Source: Bacillota bacterium
Lineage (GTDB): Bacteria > Bacillota > Clostridia > Acetivibrionales > DTU013
Direction: 5' to 3'
DNA length: 64,000 nt
Assembly: GCA_023412665.1 (NCBI GenBank)
Contig: JAEZCA010000010.1
Coordinates: 62,001 to 126,000 of the forward strand
Positions 1 to 8,123 of the stretch are shown here, in pieces; within the stretch, counting starts at the first letter, position 1; each line of letters opens with the position of its first letter. A program made the translations under genes and the position numbers. A model generated the notes under the pieces. That model was not told the DNA's origin, did not search any database, and worked only from the letters and a program-made list of their open reading frames with translations.

Positions 1-1704
1 TGTGCTTGCCCTCCCTAAATGGTGGTACAGCTTTGCCATCTCAAAGGAGTAAAAGGAATTCCCCGGGTCAAACCTATGTGCTTCCTCATAATACACCACC
101 GCTGTCTTGTAATCCTTTTTCTGGTCATACATAAAGCCTGTATTCTCATTATATGCCCCTAAAAAATACATCCCATAGAAAGAAAACATGGCTGAACATA
201 CAACTATTAAAATTAGTTTTCCTGTATTACCAGTTATGGAACCTTGCCACTTTCCTATCTTTCTATCTGATTCTTCCAGTTCCTTCGTACCAGTCATACC
301 AGCGGCAAACATTGCCCATAGCAGCAGAAGAAGTGAAACAAACGACAGGTCGAAATCTCCTGCAGCATGTCCAACCAGCGAAACCAAAGCGCAAAGAAGT
401 CCGACTGTATAGGTTCTGATATCTGCGCCTTTATTCTTCACATATGTATAAATGCATCCGGCTATGGATACGATCACCATAGATATAAATGAAACAAAGC
501 CTAATATTCCATTCTCAACAAACACCTGGAAATAGTGGTTATGTACAAAAGCCGCAGTATAGGAATAATCCTGGACACTTTGGTACATTGCCTTCCAACC
601 GCCTCCGCCAAGTCCGGTAAGCCAGTTAGCGGCAATCAGCTTCAGTGCATCAATGTCATAGTGCAGTCTTATTAGAATATTTATATCATTAAAGCCGTCT
701 CTCATAAGCTTGTTAAGTCTATTTGCCATAATCGGCGGCAGCAGCTGTATCACATTATCCCTGAAGACTACCATTATGACCAGACCAACAATAAATAAAC
801 CTCCCAATATATATCTGGTTCCCTTTGGCATCGCTGGTTCCCTGCCCTTGGTAATGAGTCCATATAAAAGAGAAAGGAGTGCATAAGAAACGGCAGATAT
901 AATAAATGAAGCTGCCAGACTGACAGCCGCACCGGAATTGCTATGCTGTGCAACTGCTGAATTAAATCCGTTTAATGTAAGAAAGACCGGAGCAATCATA
1001 GATATAAGACACAAAATAGTGTTGATCCATTTTTCTGTTGGCAGCAGTAGAATGAGTAATGGAATAATTAGTATACATACCAAATATCCGCCTCTTGACC
1101 CGGTCATAAAGAAAGCATACAAAAAAATGTTGCCCATACCTGCTGCTAATGCACGCAAAAATATGCTCTTTTCTGTATTCACTAAAGTGATGGTAAAAAT
1201 AAAACATATTACAAAATAAATAGCAGCAGTATTAGCGTATTGAAAGGTAGTTCCCACCCTTCCAAAAAAAGTAGTAACACCCCAAATATTCAATCTTCCC
1301 GTCAGCGCAATCGTTCCAACCACAGCACTAACAAATCCGGCCATAACCACAGGTATCATCAGACACCTGATATATTGCTGCTTTCTTTCATAAAAATAAT
1401 CATACAGCACAGTAAATAAGACAAGTAATTCACTGTATAAAAGTAGCGTCCCAAGATTTTCCCTGGGATTAGCTGCATTAGCAAAGCTAATAACGTTGGC
1501 CGCTGCAAGCAATAATCCAATACATAAAAACAGCTTGTTTATATGTACTGGCTCATTATTTTTCATCTTAACTAAAAAATAAAGTATAGAAAGGAGTGCA
1601 AGAGCTGCCATAAAACCGTAGGTATCATATGCAAAATAAAGCCCTCTGAAGAGGGTTGAAATCGATACCAGGATTATAATACAGGCTACAATAACTTTTT
1701 TCAT
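1..1704 (-). CDS. O-antigen ligase-like membrane protein with C-terminal TPR-like tail (runs off the left edge)
   Basis: An open frame of 568 codons starts at the ATG at 1704 and continues past the left edge, so the C-terminus is missing. The product has about a dozen hydrophobic segments. A large loop holds the Wzy_C-type motif HNHYFQVFVENGILG (about residues 385-400), preceded by a conserved GTTFQYANTAAIYF stretch. After the last membrane segment comes a soluble tail resembling a TPR (YKTAVVYYEEA, then FDPGN and YSFEMAKLYHHLG). This architecture is that of O-antigen ligase/polymerase family proteins with periplasm-type TPR domains, which transfer or polymerise lipid-linked glycans outside the membrane. 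It lies 19 nt downstream of the S26-type peptidase of RiPP cassette 1, so it is probably cotranscribed. Its substrate, a glycan or something tied to the peptide cassette, cannot be decided. Confidence 0.8.
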   Translation of the reverse strand, partial: MKKVIVACIIILVSISTLFRGLYFAYDTYGFMAALALLSILYFLVKMKNNEPVHINKLFLCIGLLLAAANVISFANAANPRENLGTLLLYSELLVLFTVLYDYFYERKQQYIRCLMIPVVMAGFVSAVVGTIALTGRLNIWGVTTFFGRVGTTFQYANTAAIYFVICFIFTITLVNTEKSIFLRALAAGMGNIFLYAFFMTGSRGGYLVCILIIPLLILLLPTEKWINTILCLISMIAPVFLTLNGFNSAVAQHSNSGAAVSLAASFIISAVSYALLSLLYGLITKGREPAMPKGTRYILGGLFIVGLVIMVVFRDNVIQLLPPIMANRLNKLMRDGFNDINILIRLHYDIDALKLIAANWLTGLGGGGWKAMYQSVQDYSYTAAFVHNHYFQVFVENGILGFVSFISMVIVSIAGCIYTYVKNKGADIRTYTVGLLCALVSLVGHAAGDFDLSFVSLLLLLWAMFAAGMTGTKELEESDRKIGKWQGSITGNTGKLILIVVCSAMFSFYGMYFLGAYNENTGFMYDQKKDYKTAVVYYEEAHRFDPGNSFYSFEMAKLYHHLGRAST

Positions 1705-1723
1705 GCTACTCCCTTCCTCATTT

Positions 1724-2212
1724 CTATTTTCGCTTCATCTTTTGAAGAAATTCAATAATAATTCTTGCCAGCCTCATTATTACAGGTCTTGCCGGCCGCA
1801 GAAACAGCCATGTAGCGCTTAACACTCTGTAATCCAACCTTTTGCAGGATATTCTCCTGCTCTTTCTGATCACAGTGTCAGCTAGAGCTAATATGCTCTC
1901 CCGTTTGATCGAGCCTTCTATCCAAGTCTGGGCATCTCCGAGCATAAAAAAAGCATCACCCTTGATATGATGTATACGGTGAAGCACATGAGTCCCATCA
2001 TCCCTTACATATAGAACTATGTCCCCGCGTTTTAGTCTTTTGCCCACAGCAGGTACCAATATAACCTCATCCCTGCCACCAACAAGCAAAGGATACATGC
2101 TCAGGCCGGCCAACGGGATTTTCAAACTGTGTCCTTTACTCAAAACCGGCATTATAGCAGATGACCACATCACAGCAGGAATTATTTCGTCTGTAAATCT
2201 TATGTCAGGCAT
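1724..2212 (-). CDS. S26-type (Ser/His) signal-peptidase-like protein, RiPP cassette 1
   Basis: This 162-residue protein has the signal peptidase I box GLSMYP with a candidate nucleophile at Ser38, then KRGDIVLY and HVLHRI with His78. In bacterial SPase I the general base is a Lys at this second site. Here it is His, as in SipW and eukaryotic Sec11, so a Ser/His dyad is inferred. There is no clear N-terminal membrane anchor, but a hydrophobic stretch lies near the C-terminus. It overlaps the upstream HPr-kinase-like gene by 13 nt, which implies translational coupling. The second cassette has a paralogue in the same position (29345-29836). The inferred role is leader removal or maturation of the modified peptide, because neither cassette has a C39 peptidase. 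Internal ATGs at residues 15 and 21 are alternative starts. Confidence 0.8.
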   Translation of the reverse strand: MPDIRFTDEIIPAVMWSSAIMPVLSKGHSLKIPLAGLSMYPLLVGGRDEVILVPAVGKRLKRGDIVLYVRDDGTHVLHRIHHIKGDAFFMLGDAQTWIEGSIKRESILALADTVIRKSRRISCKRLDYRVLSATWLFLRPARPVIMRLARIIIEFLQKMKRK

Positions 2213-3081
2213 TTTTTTACGATCTCCACAGCATTTTCATCTGGAAGGCAACTCAATAGATAACAATTGGTACATCTTACTATCTCCTGAATTACACCAA
2301 GGTAAATATTCGTCATTGTTTCATTAAGAGGAAGTATAAATGCTTGGGATGACAGTCGTAAAACAGCATCAAGATCATCGATCTTCCTTATACTGTTCTT
2401 ATCCGACTGCTGCAAGAAAACTATTGCCCCCAGTGGCACACAGCGGTTTGAATATTCCCCAGATGTCCCGCACCAGGGAAGTCCATACGCCAGGACAGCA
2501 TTGTCAATAACCCTACAGGCTGTAATATCACCGTCTAAAATTTCCACACCGTAAAGCCGCTTCCACATATTCGTATGAGTGGTTTTTCCCGTGCCTGAAG
2601 ATGCGGCAAACATAATCCCCCTGCCATCCCATATAATCGTACTGGAGTGAATCATCAAACCCATTATATTTGCCAACGGAGGAGATATGGTTTTCTGGAT
2701 GACAGAAAACAACCCCGTCCGCACAGTTTGTACAATACCATCATCCTTCGGTAGATTATACGAAGGGTCAATAAACACAGTTTGTGATAACCAGTCCGCT
2801 GAGACTTTCACAAGCGAAGGTATGCTTTTATTATTGTGATTTAGTATATAAATACAATCGTCAAGATCAAAAAATGATACTCCAGAGTGCTTCAAAAAAA
2901 ACCTGGCTTTTTCTTTCCAAGCAGATTCAGGCCTCTCAAGTACTACATTATATGAAATATTATGATTACCGTTGTCACAGATAAACGGGTAAAAATTCTC
3001 ATGTATCGCCCACTCGGGTGCATTTATTTTTATGGTAAGGCCGGATATACAGAAATCAATCAGATTGCCTTTATCTATCAT
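2200..3081 (-). CDS. HPr-kinase-like ATP-binding protein, RiPP cassette 1
   Basis: This 293-residue protein has a P-loop ASSGTGKTT at about residues 160-168, then LDGD (a possible metal-binding Asp pair) and YGLPWCGTSGEY. These are hallmarks of the HprK-related kinase family found in lasso-peptide and PqqD-type peptide clusters. The N-terminal 150 residues are a family-specific domain, not the HprK N-domain. In lasso systems such as paeninodin a family member phosphorylates the precursor's C-terminal Ser; that activity here is only an inference. The paralogue at 29824-30693 has NDD where this protein has GD, so the catalytic acids may differ. The gene follows the precursor gene across a hairpin/T-tract and overlaps the downstream peptidase gene. 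Confidence 0.82.
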   Translation of the reverse strand: MIDKGNLIDFCISGLTIKINAPEWAIHENFYPFICDNGNHNISYNVVLERPESAWKEKARFFLKHSGVSFFDLDDCIYILNHNNKSIPSLVKVSADWLSQTVFIDPSYNLPKDDGIVQTVRTGLFSVIQKTISPPLANIMGLMIHSSTIIWDGRGIMFAASSGTGKTTHTNMWKRLYGVEILDGDITACRVIDNAVLAYGLPWCGTSGEYSNRCVPLGAIVFLQQSDKNSIRKIDDLDAVLRLSSQAFILPLNETMTNIYLGVIQEIVRCTNCYLLSCLPDENAVEIVKKCLT

Positions 3082-3114
3082 GTAACCAGTCTATCTCCTT
3101 AATTTTATTGCAAC

Positions 3115-3141
3115 AAAAAAGCACATCGATGAACGATGCGC
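3115..3141 (-). terminator. Intrinsic terminator/attenuator between precursor 1 and the HPr-kinase-like gene
   Basis: On the minus strand an 8-bp stem (GCGCATCG with CGATGTGC, one G-U pair) with loop TTCAT is followed at once by six Ts. It sits about 16 nt after the precursor stop codon and about 34 nt before the next gene. The downstream genes have no obvious promoter of their own, so it probably acts as a partial terminator that keeps precursor mRNA in excess. Confidence 0.8.
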
Positions 3142-3156
3142 TCATTTAGACAATAA

Positions 3157-3327
3157 TTACGCTTTTTTATATTTTTGATGTGAAGAATAACTGCTTCCAT
3201 CGCCAGCGAAATAGTTTGGATCATATGTACAAAGTCCAGCCGGATTCTTGTTGCAGTCTGCAAATACGTTCTCAAATTGTGCATATGCTTTTGTATCAAG
3301 CTTTGGCTTAACATATTCCTTTTTCAT
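3157..3327 (-). CDS. Candidate RiPP precursor peptide 1 (56 aa)
   Basis: This small gene starts with ATG at 3327 behind a GAGGT ribosome site. The product begins MKKEYVKPKL, with a YxxP motif at residues 5-8 like the leader motif that RRE domains recognise in lasso precursors. A leader-like stretch ends at FENVFADC, and Cys25 and Cys33 follow in a CNKNPAGLC core. The tail is rich in Tyr, Ser and Gly and ends QKYKKA. The two candidate precursors of cassette 2 share the YVKP motif and a Cys at residue 25. It has its own near-consensus promoter (3361-3390) and is followed by an attenuator hairpin. The position between the radical SAM and kinase-like genes is the same as in cassette 2. The modification and mature form are unknown. 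Confidence 0.82.
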   Translation of the reverse strand: MKKEYVKPKLDTKAYAQFENVFADCNKNPAGLCTYDPNYFAGDGSSYSSHQKYKKA

Positions 3328-3360
3328 ACTCAATTACCTCATTTCATTTTCTTTATTGAA

Positions 3361-3390
3361 ATACTATCACAACTTGTTTTTAGTTGTCAA
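3361..3390 (-). promoter_or_regulatory. Promoter for precursor peptide 1
   Basis: On the minus strand TTGACA (3385-3390) and TAGTAT (3361-3366) are separated by 18 nt, with TG one base before the -10 (extended -10). It lies in the 73-nt gap between the radical SAM gene and the precursor, so the precursor can be transcribed independently of its enzymes. Confidence 0.75.
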
Positions 3391-3400
3391 TATATGTAAT

Positions 3401-4543
3401 TTAGTATTTCCCGGCCGAGATCCTATGCGCACGTTCTCTGGCTATGTTACATATGTACGGTGATACTCTGTCAAAGCTTCCGGTCTCAGCCTGGAGCATT
3501 GCAGGACAATTTGAACATTTGCCATCTGATAACTCACATGTCACGCATTCCTCAGGCTGCTTAATATTTTCAAATAGCAGCGGCAGTTCATCCCAGGCCT
3601 GCCTAAATCCAGTTTCATACGGTAAAGTAAATGGACCGGAAAAGGTACCGCAGGGTAGCATCTTACCGTCCCAGGTAATCCAGTACATGGACTTTGCAGC
3701 AAGGCAGCTGATTATTACTGGCTGGATATCAAGCCCATTCTCCCTGATGTATACAAAGTGATCGGTATCCATATTTTTTTCAACAGAAGCAGTACCATTG
3801 TTAAGCTTCCTGTAATATGCGGAATTAGCTTCTCCAACCTCAAATATCTGTGACGGTGTCAGCCGGCAGCTCTCAATATCAGAAATCGAGCCACGTATGG
3901 ACTTATTTACCGAAACATTTATAGCAAATCTCCTCGTGTATCTGTTTGCTATACTCCTGATCTGATCCAGTTCATGCATGTTATCCTTTATAAAGGTAGT
4001 ACGCACCTCAATTTCAGTCGGCACATCCAACAGCATTTCCAGCCCCCGTATCGTCTGATCGAAACCATCCGGATTTGAACATATCGCTAAATACGTATCT
4101 TTTGACGCTCCGTAAAGCGTAACATTTGTAGCGGTGGGCGGGTATTTTTGAAATAGCTTGAGCAGCTTCGAGGTTATAAGCGTTGCATTAGTATTAAGTG
4201 TAATAATAAAGCCCATATTTGCCAGTGCAGTATATATCTCTTCGAAATCATTGCGGATAAGCGGCTCTCCGCCTGTGAGCAGAAGATTCAGCGTCCCCGC
4301 CTCTATGGCTTGCTCAGCAAGTGAAATCCACTCCTTTGCCGTCCTCTCCCTGCCAATCCCCTCCATTTGGGACCTGTCGAGACGAACATAACACATCTTG
4401 CATTTCAAGTTGCATCTTGGCGTCAACTCAAATGTGCCTCCCAGTGGTATATGCCTTTGTGCAGCATAAGCGGCCAGGGTCATTTCTGTGCTTTCCCATG
4501 CCTTTGCAATCCGATTGTTATCATCTACTCCAAATGTACTCAT
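3401..4543 (-). CDS. Radical SAM/SPASM peptide-modifying enzyme, RiPP cassette 1
   Basis: This 380-residue protein carries the radical SAM CX3CX2C motif at Cys44, Cys48 and Cys51 (TPRCNLKCKMCY), followed by LLTGGEPL for SAM binding. The C-terminal SPASM domain keeps seven Cys (280, 298, 333, 336, 343, 346, 365) for auxiliary Fe-S clusters. Such enzymes modify ribosomal peptides, for instance forming thioether or C-C crosslinks; the reaction here is unknown. The start overlaps the PqqD-like gene by 4 nt (ATGA), so the two are translationally coupled, and the PqqD-like protein probably presents the precursor. The paralogue at 31162-32268 has the same layout. Confidence 0.93.
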   Translation of the reverse strand: MSTFGVDDNNRIAKAWESTEMTLAAYAAQRHIPLGGTFELTPRCNLKCKMCYVRLDRSQMEGIGRERTAKEWISLAEQAIEAGTLNLLLTGGEPLIRNDFEEIYTALANMGFIITLNTNATLITSKLLKLFQKYPPTATNVTLYGASKDTYLAICSNPDGFDQTIRGLEMLLDVPTEIEVRTTFIKDNMHELDQIRSIANRYTRRFAINVSVNKSIRGSISDIESCRLTPSQIFEVGEANSAYYRKLNNGTASVEKNMDTDHFVYIRENGLDIQPVIISCLAAKSMYWITWDGKMLPCGTFSGPFTLPYETGFRQAWDELPLLFENIKQPEECVTCELSDGKCSNCPAMLQAETGSFDRVSPYICNIARERAHRISAGKY

Positions 4544-4806
4544 TCCTCAAGTACTCCACTCTCACGGGCAGATTCCAGAAACTCATCAATATCATTCCTT
4601 GCTGTAGTTTCATCAACCTCATACTCATCCAACAAGGCTGAAAGCAAGCCATCATATGAGATATTAGCAAGAAGCTGCTTCCATAAAAAATACCCAGATT
4701 CATTCAGTGTCATGATACCTTTGAAATCGATTACACGCTCGCCTACAGGGACAACTATATAGCTGTCCGCAATATCTCTTACAAGAAAACCGCTTTTAAT
4801 CTTCAT
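4540..4806 (-). CDS. PqqD-like RiPP recognition element (RRE) protein, cassette 1
   Basis: This 88-residue protein has the PqqD fold pattern: an N-terminal beta segment (KIKSGFLVRDI, SYIVVPVG), a beta hairpin (VIDFKGIMTLNESG), then a winged-helix half (LWKQL and DEYEVDETTARNDIDEFLE). PqqD family proteins bind the leader peptide and deliver it to a radical SAM partner. The next gene is that partner and overlaps by 4 nt. The cassette 2 protein (32268-32531) is clearly homologous across its full length, with the same MKIK start and DExTARxDI motif. A GGGG-type ribosome site precedes the ATG. Confidence 0.88.
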   Translation of the reverse strand: MKIKSGFLVRDIADSYIVVPVGERVIDFKGIMTLNESGYFLWKQLLANISYDGLLSALLDEYEVDETTARNDIDEFLESARESGVLEE

Positions 4807-4861
4807 GTGCCCCCCAAAGTCATTTCATTATAGTCGTGTTATCAATATTATGTATATATCC

Positions 4862-4870
4862 ATTATATCA
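4862..4870 (-). promoter_or_regulatory. Possible extended -10 promoter ahead of RiPP cassette 1
   Basis: On the minus strand TG-A-TATAAT lies across the stop codon of the acetyltransferase gene, 56 nt before the PqqD-like ATG. No good -35 is visible, and readthrough from 6412 is equally possible. Confidence 0.35.
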
Positions 4871-5431
4871 GCACTTAACATTTTGTTCCTTGAAAAAGCT
4901 CATTGGAATTGCCCTGGACTCCCGGGTAGACATCACAACTGAATTAGGCGGTATATTACCTTTCACGACCATGCCTGCCTCAATTACAGTATTCTCGCCA
5001 ATATGTGTCCCTCTTAATATAATACACCCTGCACCAATCCAGCAGCCATTTTCTATTATTATATCAGAACATTTGAACTGATCCTTCGAAACACCATTTT
5101 CATTAATCAAATGATCATTGTCGAATATACATACATTTGGACCAAATAAGCAATTATCTCCAATAGTAATTTTTTTTCGGCAGACAACAACACAGTTCCT
5201 ATTAAAAGATACTCCGTTTCCGATAGATAACTCTCCACAACTGCATTTTATGTACACATTAGGTTGTACCCACAACCCCCCAAGCGTAACATACCCTGTT
5301 TTTCCAACTTGAATCTTGCTACTTAAGCGGATTATCTGTCTTACACTATTTATTTTCAAACGTTTTCCATAGCGAATTTTTAATACTATCTGGAGAAAAA
5401 CACTCATAATCCTAGATATCATTTTTGCCAT
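4868..5431 (-). CDS. Left-handed beta-helix (hexapeptide) O-acetyltransferase
   Basis: This 187-residue protein has imperfect hexapeptide repeats through most of its length (IYIKCSCGELSIGNGVSF, ITIGDNCLFGPNV and IIIENGCWIGAGC). It ends with the usual GMVVKGNIPPNSVV coil, as in NodL/CysE/WbbJ-type acetyltransferases that use acetyl-CoA. Residues DND at about 106-108 take the place of the active-site region, which normally has a His, and a His follows immediately. The likely job is O-acetylation of an EPS sugar. It lies between the exported protein and RiPP cassette 1 in one transcription direction. The ATG at 5422 is better spaced from the AGGAG site than the ATG at 5431, so the protein may be three residues shorter. 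Confidence 0.85.
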   Translation of the reverse strand: MAKMISRIMSVFLQIVLKIRYGKRLKINSVRQIIRLSSKIQVGKTGYVTLGGLWVQPNVYIKCSCGELSIGNGVSFNRNCVVVCRKKITIGDNCLFGPNVCIFDNDHLINENGVSKDQFKCSDIIIENGCWIGAGCIILRGTHIGENTVIEAGMVVKGNIPPNSVVMSTRESRAIPMSFFKEQNVKC

Positions 5432-5473
5432 TCTCCTTCATTAACATATCTGCCTATATGTATTGCACTATTC

Positions 5474-6412
5474 TCATTCCCAGCCCGCGATCTCTGCAAG
5501 AAGCCACCACATAGCATATGCTTTCATATTCGCATTTACCGGCTGACTGTGGGCAGCATTACATTGATACCAGTCCACACCTTCCACATGGCTATTTTGC
5601 CAGTCTACTGCCCAGTTTTTATCTCGCTTCCCATCACCGTCACTGTCATAATCACATGCATCATTTACATATTTGTCTCCATAATAATTACCATCTGGAT
5701 CATAGCTTTCTATATCGGCAAAGTCGAACAGAACCTTGTTATTGCTTTTGCAAAAATCTCTTATCTGCTTGTTGTTCTTTGCAAGCTTTCCATTCTCTCC
5801 CGTTCCATCCAGATGACCTGTCATGTAAACGAAGGTGACACCAGGAAATTCCTCTTCCAGCGACTGCATCAGATCAAGATAGGTCTGAACAAATTTTTCA
5901 TTCCCGTTTGAAAGCTGACCGCACCATGACCACATAACTACATTGACATCCTTATTTTCACTCAGATAATTTCTTGTTGCTGCCGCCCATTTTTTATTGT
6001 CAGGGTTGCCCAGGTCATTGGCTCCCTTGAAAGGATTGTCACGAAGGTCTAGGGAATCATCTGCGCCACCTTTTATATATATATACGGAGTTTTCCTGAA
6101 AGCTGCCAGTCCCAAAAGCCCATCTGTGATCTGGCTACCGTGAGAGGTGTGACCATAGGCAATATGAAGCTCTTTTCTTGCTTTCTCTATCCACTCGGCT
6201 GGGATCTTATCAAGCATGATACTGTTGTGGTCTGCAATAATGCCCGAAGACTCAATGGGAACCATAAGAGCATCTGATGTATCCGAATAATTAGCTAAAC
6301 CTGTTTCCAGATTGTCTGATACTGCTTTTTCAATAGCCCTGAATGGAATTTTCTTTGTAATACCGGAGGCCAGAACCAACAGTATAAATAGTGCTGCAGC
6401 TATCCACTTCAT
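5474..6412 (-). CDS. Exported protein of unknown function (312 aa)
   Basis: The N-terminus has one hydrophobic segment (WIAAALFILLVLASG), which is a signal peptide or a membrane anchor. The rest is hydrophilic and looks like a compact extracellular enzyme. It has conserved-looking His/Asp motifs: YGHTSHGSQ (about 88-96), MWSWCGQ, YMTGHLDG, LFDFADIESYDPDG and NAAHSQP. An EF-hand-like DYDSDGDGKRDKNW loop may bind calcium. The motif spread resembles an SGNH/GDSL-like or other alpha/beta hydrolytic domain, but I do not recognise the family with certainty. It follows a promoter at 6449-6477 and is the first gene of the unit leading into RiPP cassette 1. Confidence 0.75.
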   Translation of the reverse strand: MKWIAAALFILLVLASGITKKIPFRAIEKAVSDNLETGLANYSDTSDALMVPIESSGIIADHNSIMLDKIPAEWIEKARKELHIAYGHTSHGSQITDGLLGLAAFRKTPYIYIKGGADDSLDLRDNPFKGANDLGNPDNKKWAAATRNYLSENKDVNVVMWSWCGQLSNGNEKFVQTYLDLMQSLEEEFPGVTFVYMTGHLDGTGENGKLAKNNKQIRDFCKSNNKVLFDFADIESYDPDGNYYGDKYVNDACDYDSDGDGKRDKNWAVDWQNSHVEGVDWYQCNAAHSQPVNANMKAYAMWWLLAEIAGWE

Positions 6413-6448
6413 ATTTAAATCGCCTCACTCCCAAAATTTTCTACATCA

Positions 6449-6477
6449 ATAGTATACAATATTTAACATATTTGCAA
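6449..6477 (-). promoter_or_regulatory. Candidate promoter for the 6412-to-1 transcription unit
   Basis: On the minus strand TTGCAA (6472-6477) and TACTAT (6449-6454) are 17 nt apart, in the 225-nt gap after the BY-kinase gene. A weak hairpin just upstream would separate the EPS operon from this unit. Confidence 0.42.
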
Positions 6478-6575
6478 TATATTAATATGAAAATTCCGTT
6501 TTGCGGGCCTGTTTCAATTGATACTACTAGGCAATATATAGATTTGTATTTCCGCCATCCTAGCTATAATAAATA

Positions 6576-6598
6576 ATCAGCCCTAACAACTGACTGAT
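6576..6598 (-). terminator. Weak terminator-like hairpin after the BY-kinase gene
   Basis: On the minus strand a 7-bp stem (ATCAGTC with GGCTGAT) with a 9-nt loop is followed by the T-rich TATTTATTATAG. The T-tract is interrupted, so termination may be partial. It marks a possible 3' end of the EPS operon. Confidence 0.4.
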
Positions 6599-6637
6599 CG
6601 ACTTTTTGCTTCGCATTTTAAATGCCCTTCAATAAAT

Positions 6638-7381
6638 TTATTCGCTTAGTGTTATACTATTATTATTATGCTTTTTGCCCCGTTTCTTCTCTTTTGTACC
6701 TTTTGTATAGTAATCATTCTGATAATAATAATAGTTGTCGCTGGCATGCTTCTTCAGCTTGTTTAAAACTACACCTATGATTTTCGCACCGACCTTATCA
6801 AGCAATTCCTTCGACCTTTTGATAGCTCCTATTTCTACACGGCCTGAATTAGCCACAAGGATTGTACCATCTACAAAGGTAGAGATAATAGCAGCATCAG
6901 TTACACTTCCCACTGGCGGCGCATCTAAAAGCACCAGATCATAATGCTCTCCTATCTCCTGAATAAACTGCTTCATAGTATTGGATGACAAAAGCTCAGA
7001 CGGATTTGGAGGTATGGTGCCGCAAGGCAGTATATCCAGATTTGGTACATCACATGAACGGATATACTTACAGTGATCGTCATGATTTGCTATCAGATTC
7101 GTCAGACCTGAGTTGTTTGATAACATAAATATCCTATGTATCTTTGGCTTTCTCAGGTCAGAATCAATTAACAGAACCTTATTTCCCGCCTGTGCAAAAG
7201 TAACAGCCAGGTTTACTATTGTTGTTGTTTTTCCTTCCATAGGGACTGAGCTTGTTACAACAATGGCTTTCAACCTTTTATCAATGCCCGAATACATGAC
7301 ATTTGTGCGCAAAACCTTATATGCTTCAGTTATGAGGGATTTGGGGTCAGTGTGAGTTATAACAACATTTTCATCTATCAT
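6638..7381 (-). CDS. CpsD/EpsB-type bacterial tyrosine kinase (BY-kinase)
   Basis: This 247-residue cytoplasmic ATPase regulates EPS chain length together with the adjacent Wzz-like activator. It has a Walker A variant SSVPMEGKTTT (44-54), a Walker A' LLIDSDLRKP (about 74-83) and a Walker B region LVLLDAPP. A Tyr-rich tail (NYYYYQNDYY) supplies the autophosphorylation cluster. It overlaps the Wzz-like gene by 4 nt (ATGA). The split Wzz plus kinase arrangement is typical of Firmicutes. It is the last gene of the EPS operon proper. Confidence 0.93.
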   Translation of the reverse strand: MIDENVVITHTDPKSLITEAYKVLRTNVMYSGIDKRLKAIVVTSSVPMEGKTTTIVNLAVTFAQAGNKVLLIDSDLRKPKIHRIFMLSNNSGLTNLIANHDDHCKYIRSCDVPNLDILPCGTIPPNPSELLSSNTMKQFIQEIGEHYDLVLLDAPPVGSVTDAAIISTFVDGTILVANSGRVEIGAIKRSKELLDKVGAKIIGVVLNKLKKHASDNYYYYQNDYYTKGTKEKKRGKKHNNNSITLSE

Positions 7382-8058
7382 GCTTTCACCCTCCTCCCAT
7401 TAAATACAGGTATAACGCCGATTACCGGCAAATCAACATGCTTCTGGACATCCTCTGGAGTTTTTATCGTATCGTCCAGAAATTCAATCAGGAATATGAT
7501 ACCAACGCCAATAGCCAAGCCTAATATAATTCCAACCATATAATTCAGCCGGTTGTTCGGTGATATAGGAAACCTCGGCAGTTCAGCCCTGTCGATTATT
7601 TGTACATTTTCAAGCTGCATTATTTCTATGACTTTTTTCTGGAATACCTCTGCCACCTTATTCGCAATATCCATAGCCATCTGAGGGTCAGGGTATCTTA
7701 CTGAGATCTGTATCACTCTGGTCAATTCCCTTTGCTCTACACTTATCATGCTTGCCATTGCACCTGCGCTCATATTAAGTCCAAGCTCATCTATCACCTC
7801 ATAAGCAACCAGCTTACTCTTGGCTATCTCACGATAGTCAAGAATAAGATTAGCACCTAAATAAAGATCATTTGATTGTATGCCAACAGTATCAGTATTC
7901 TTGCCCACATAAAGCGTTGTATTTGCAGAGTACATCGGGACAACAAAATAGTTGGTCCAGGTATATGCCGCAGCACCGAATACTACGACACATATAAAAA
8001 TAATCCACCATTTGCGAAGAAGTATCTTAAAAACATCCTTTATGCTAATTTCAACCAT
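7378..8058 (-). CDS. Wzz/CapA-type chain-length determinant and BY-kinase activator
   Basis: The product is about 226 residues with two membrane segments: one near residues 14-32 (WWIIFICVVVFGAAAYTW) and one near 175-195 (GIILGLAIGVGIIFLIEF). An extracytoplasmic domain with the Wzz-like PxxP (PRFPISPN) lies before the second segment. It is the membrane activator of the downstream BY-kinase. The ATG at 8058 is preceded by GGAGG at 5 nt, whereas the upstream ATG at 8070 overlaps the ribosome site, so 8058 is chosen. Confidence 0.92.
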   Translation of the reverse strand: MVEISIKDVFKILLRKWWIIFICVVVFGAAAYTWTNYFVVPMYSANTTLYVGKNTDTVGIQSNDLYLGANLILDYREIAKSKLVAYEVIDELGLNMSAGAMASMISVEQRELTRVIQISVRYPDPQMAMDIANKVAEVFQKKVIEIMQLENVQIIDRAELPRFPISPNNRLNYMVGIILGLAIGVGIIFLIEFLDDTIKTPEDVQKHVDLPVIGVIPVFNGRRVKA

Positions 8059-8123
8059 TTGTCCCTCCATTATGATAAAGATAACATAGAAATTATAACA
8101 CCGTGGAATATTCTGTCAATGGA

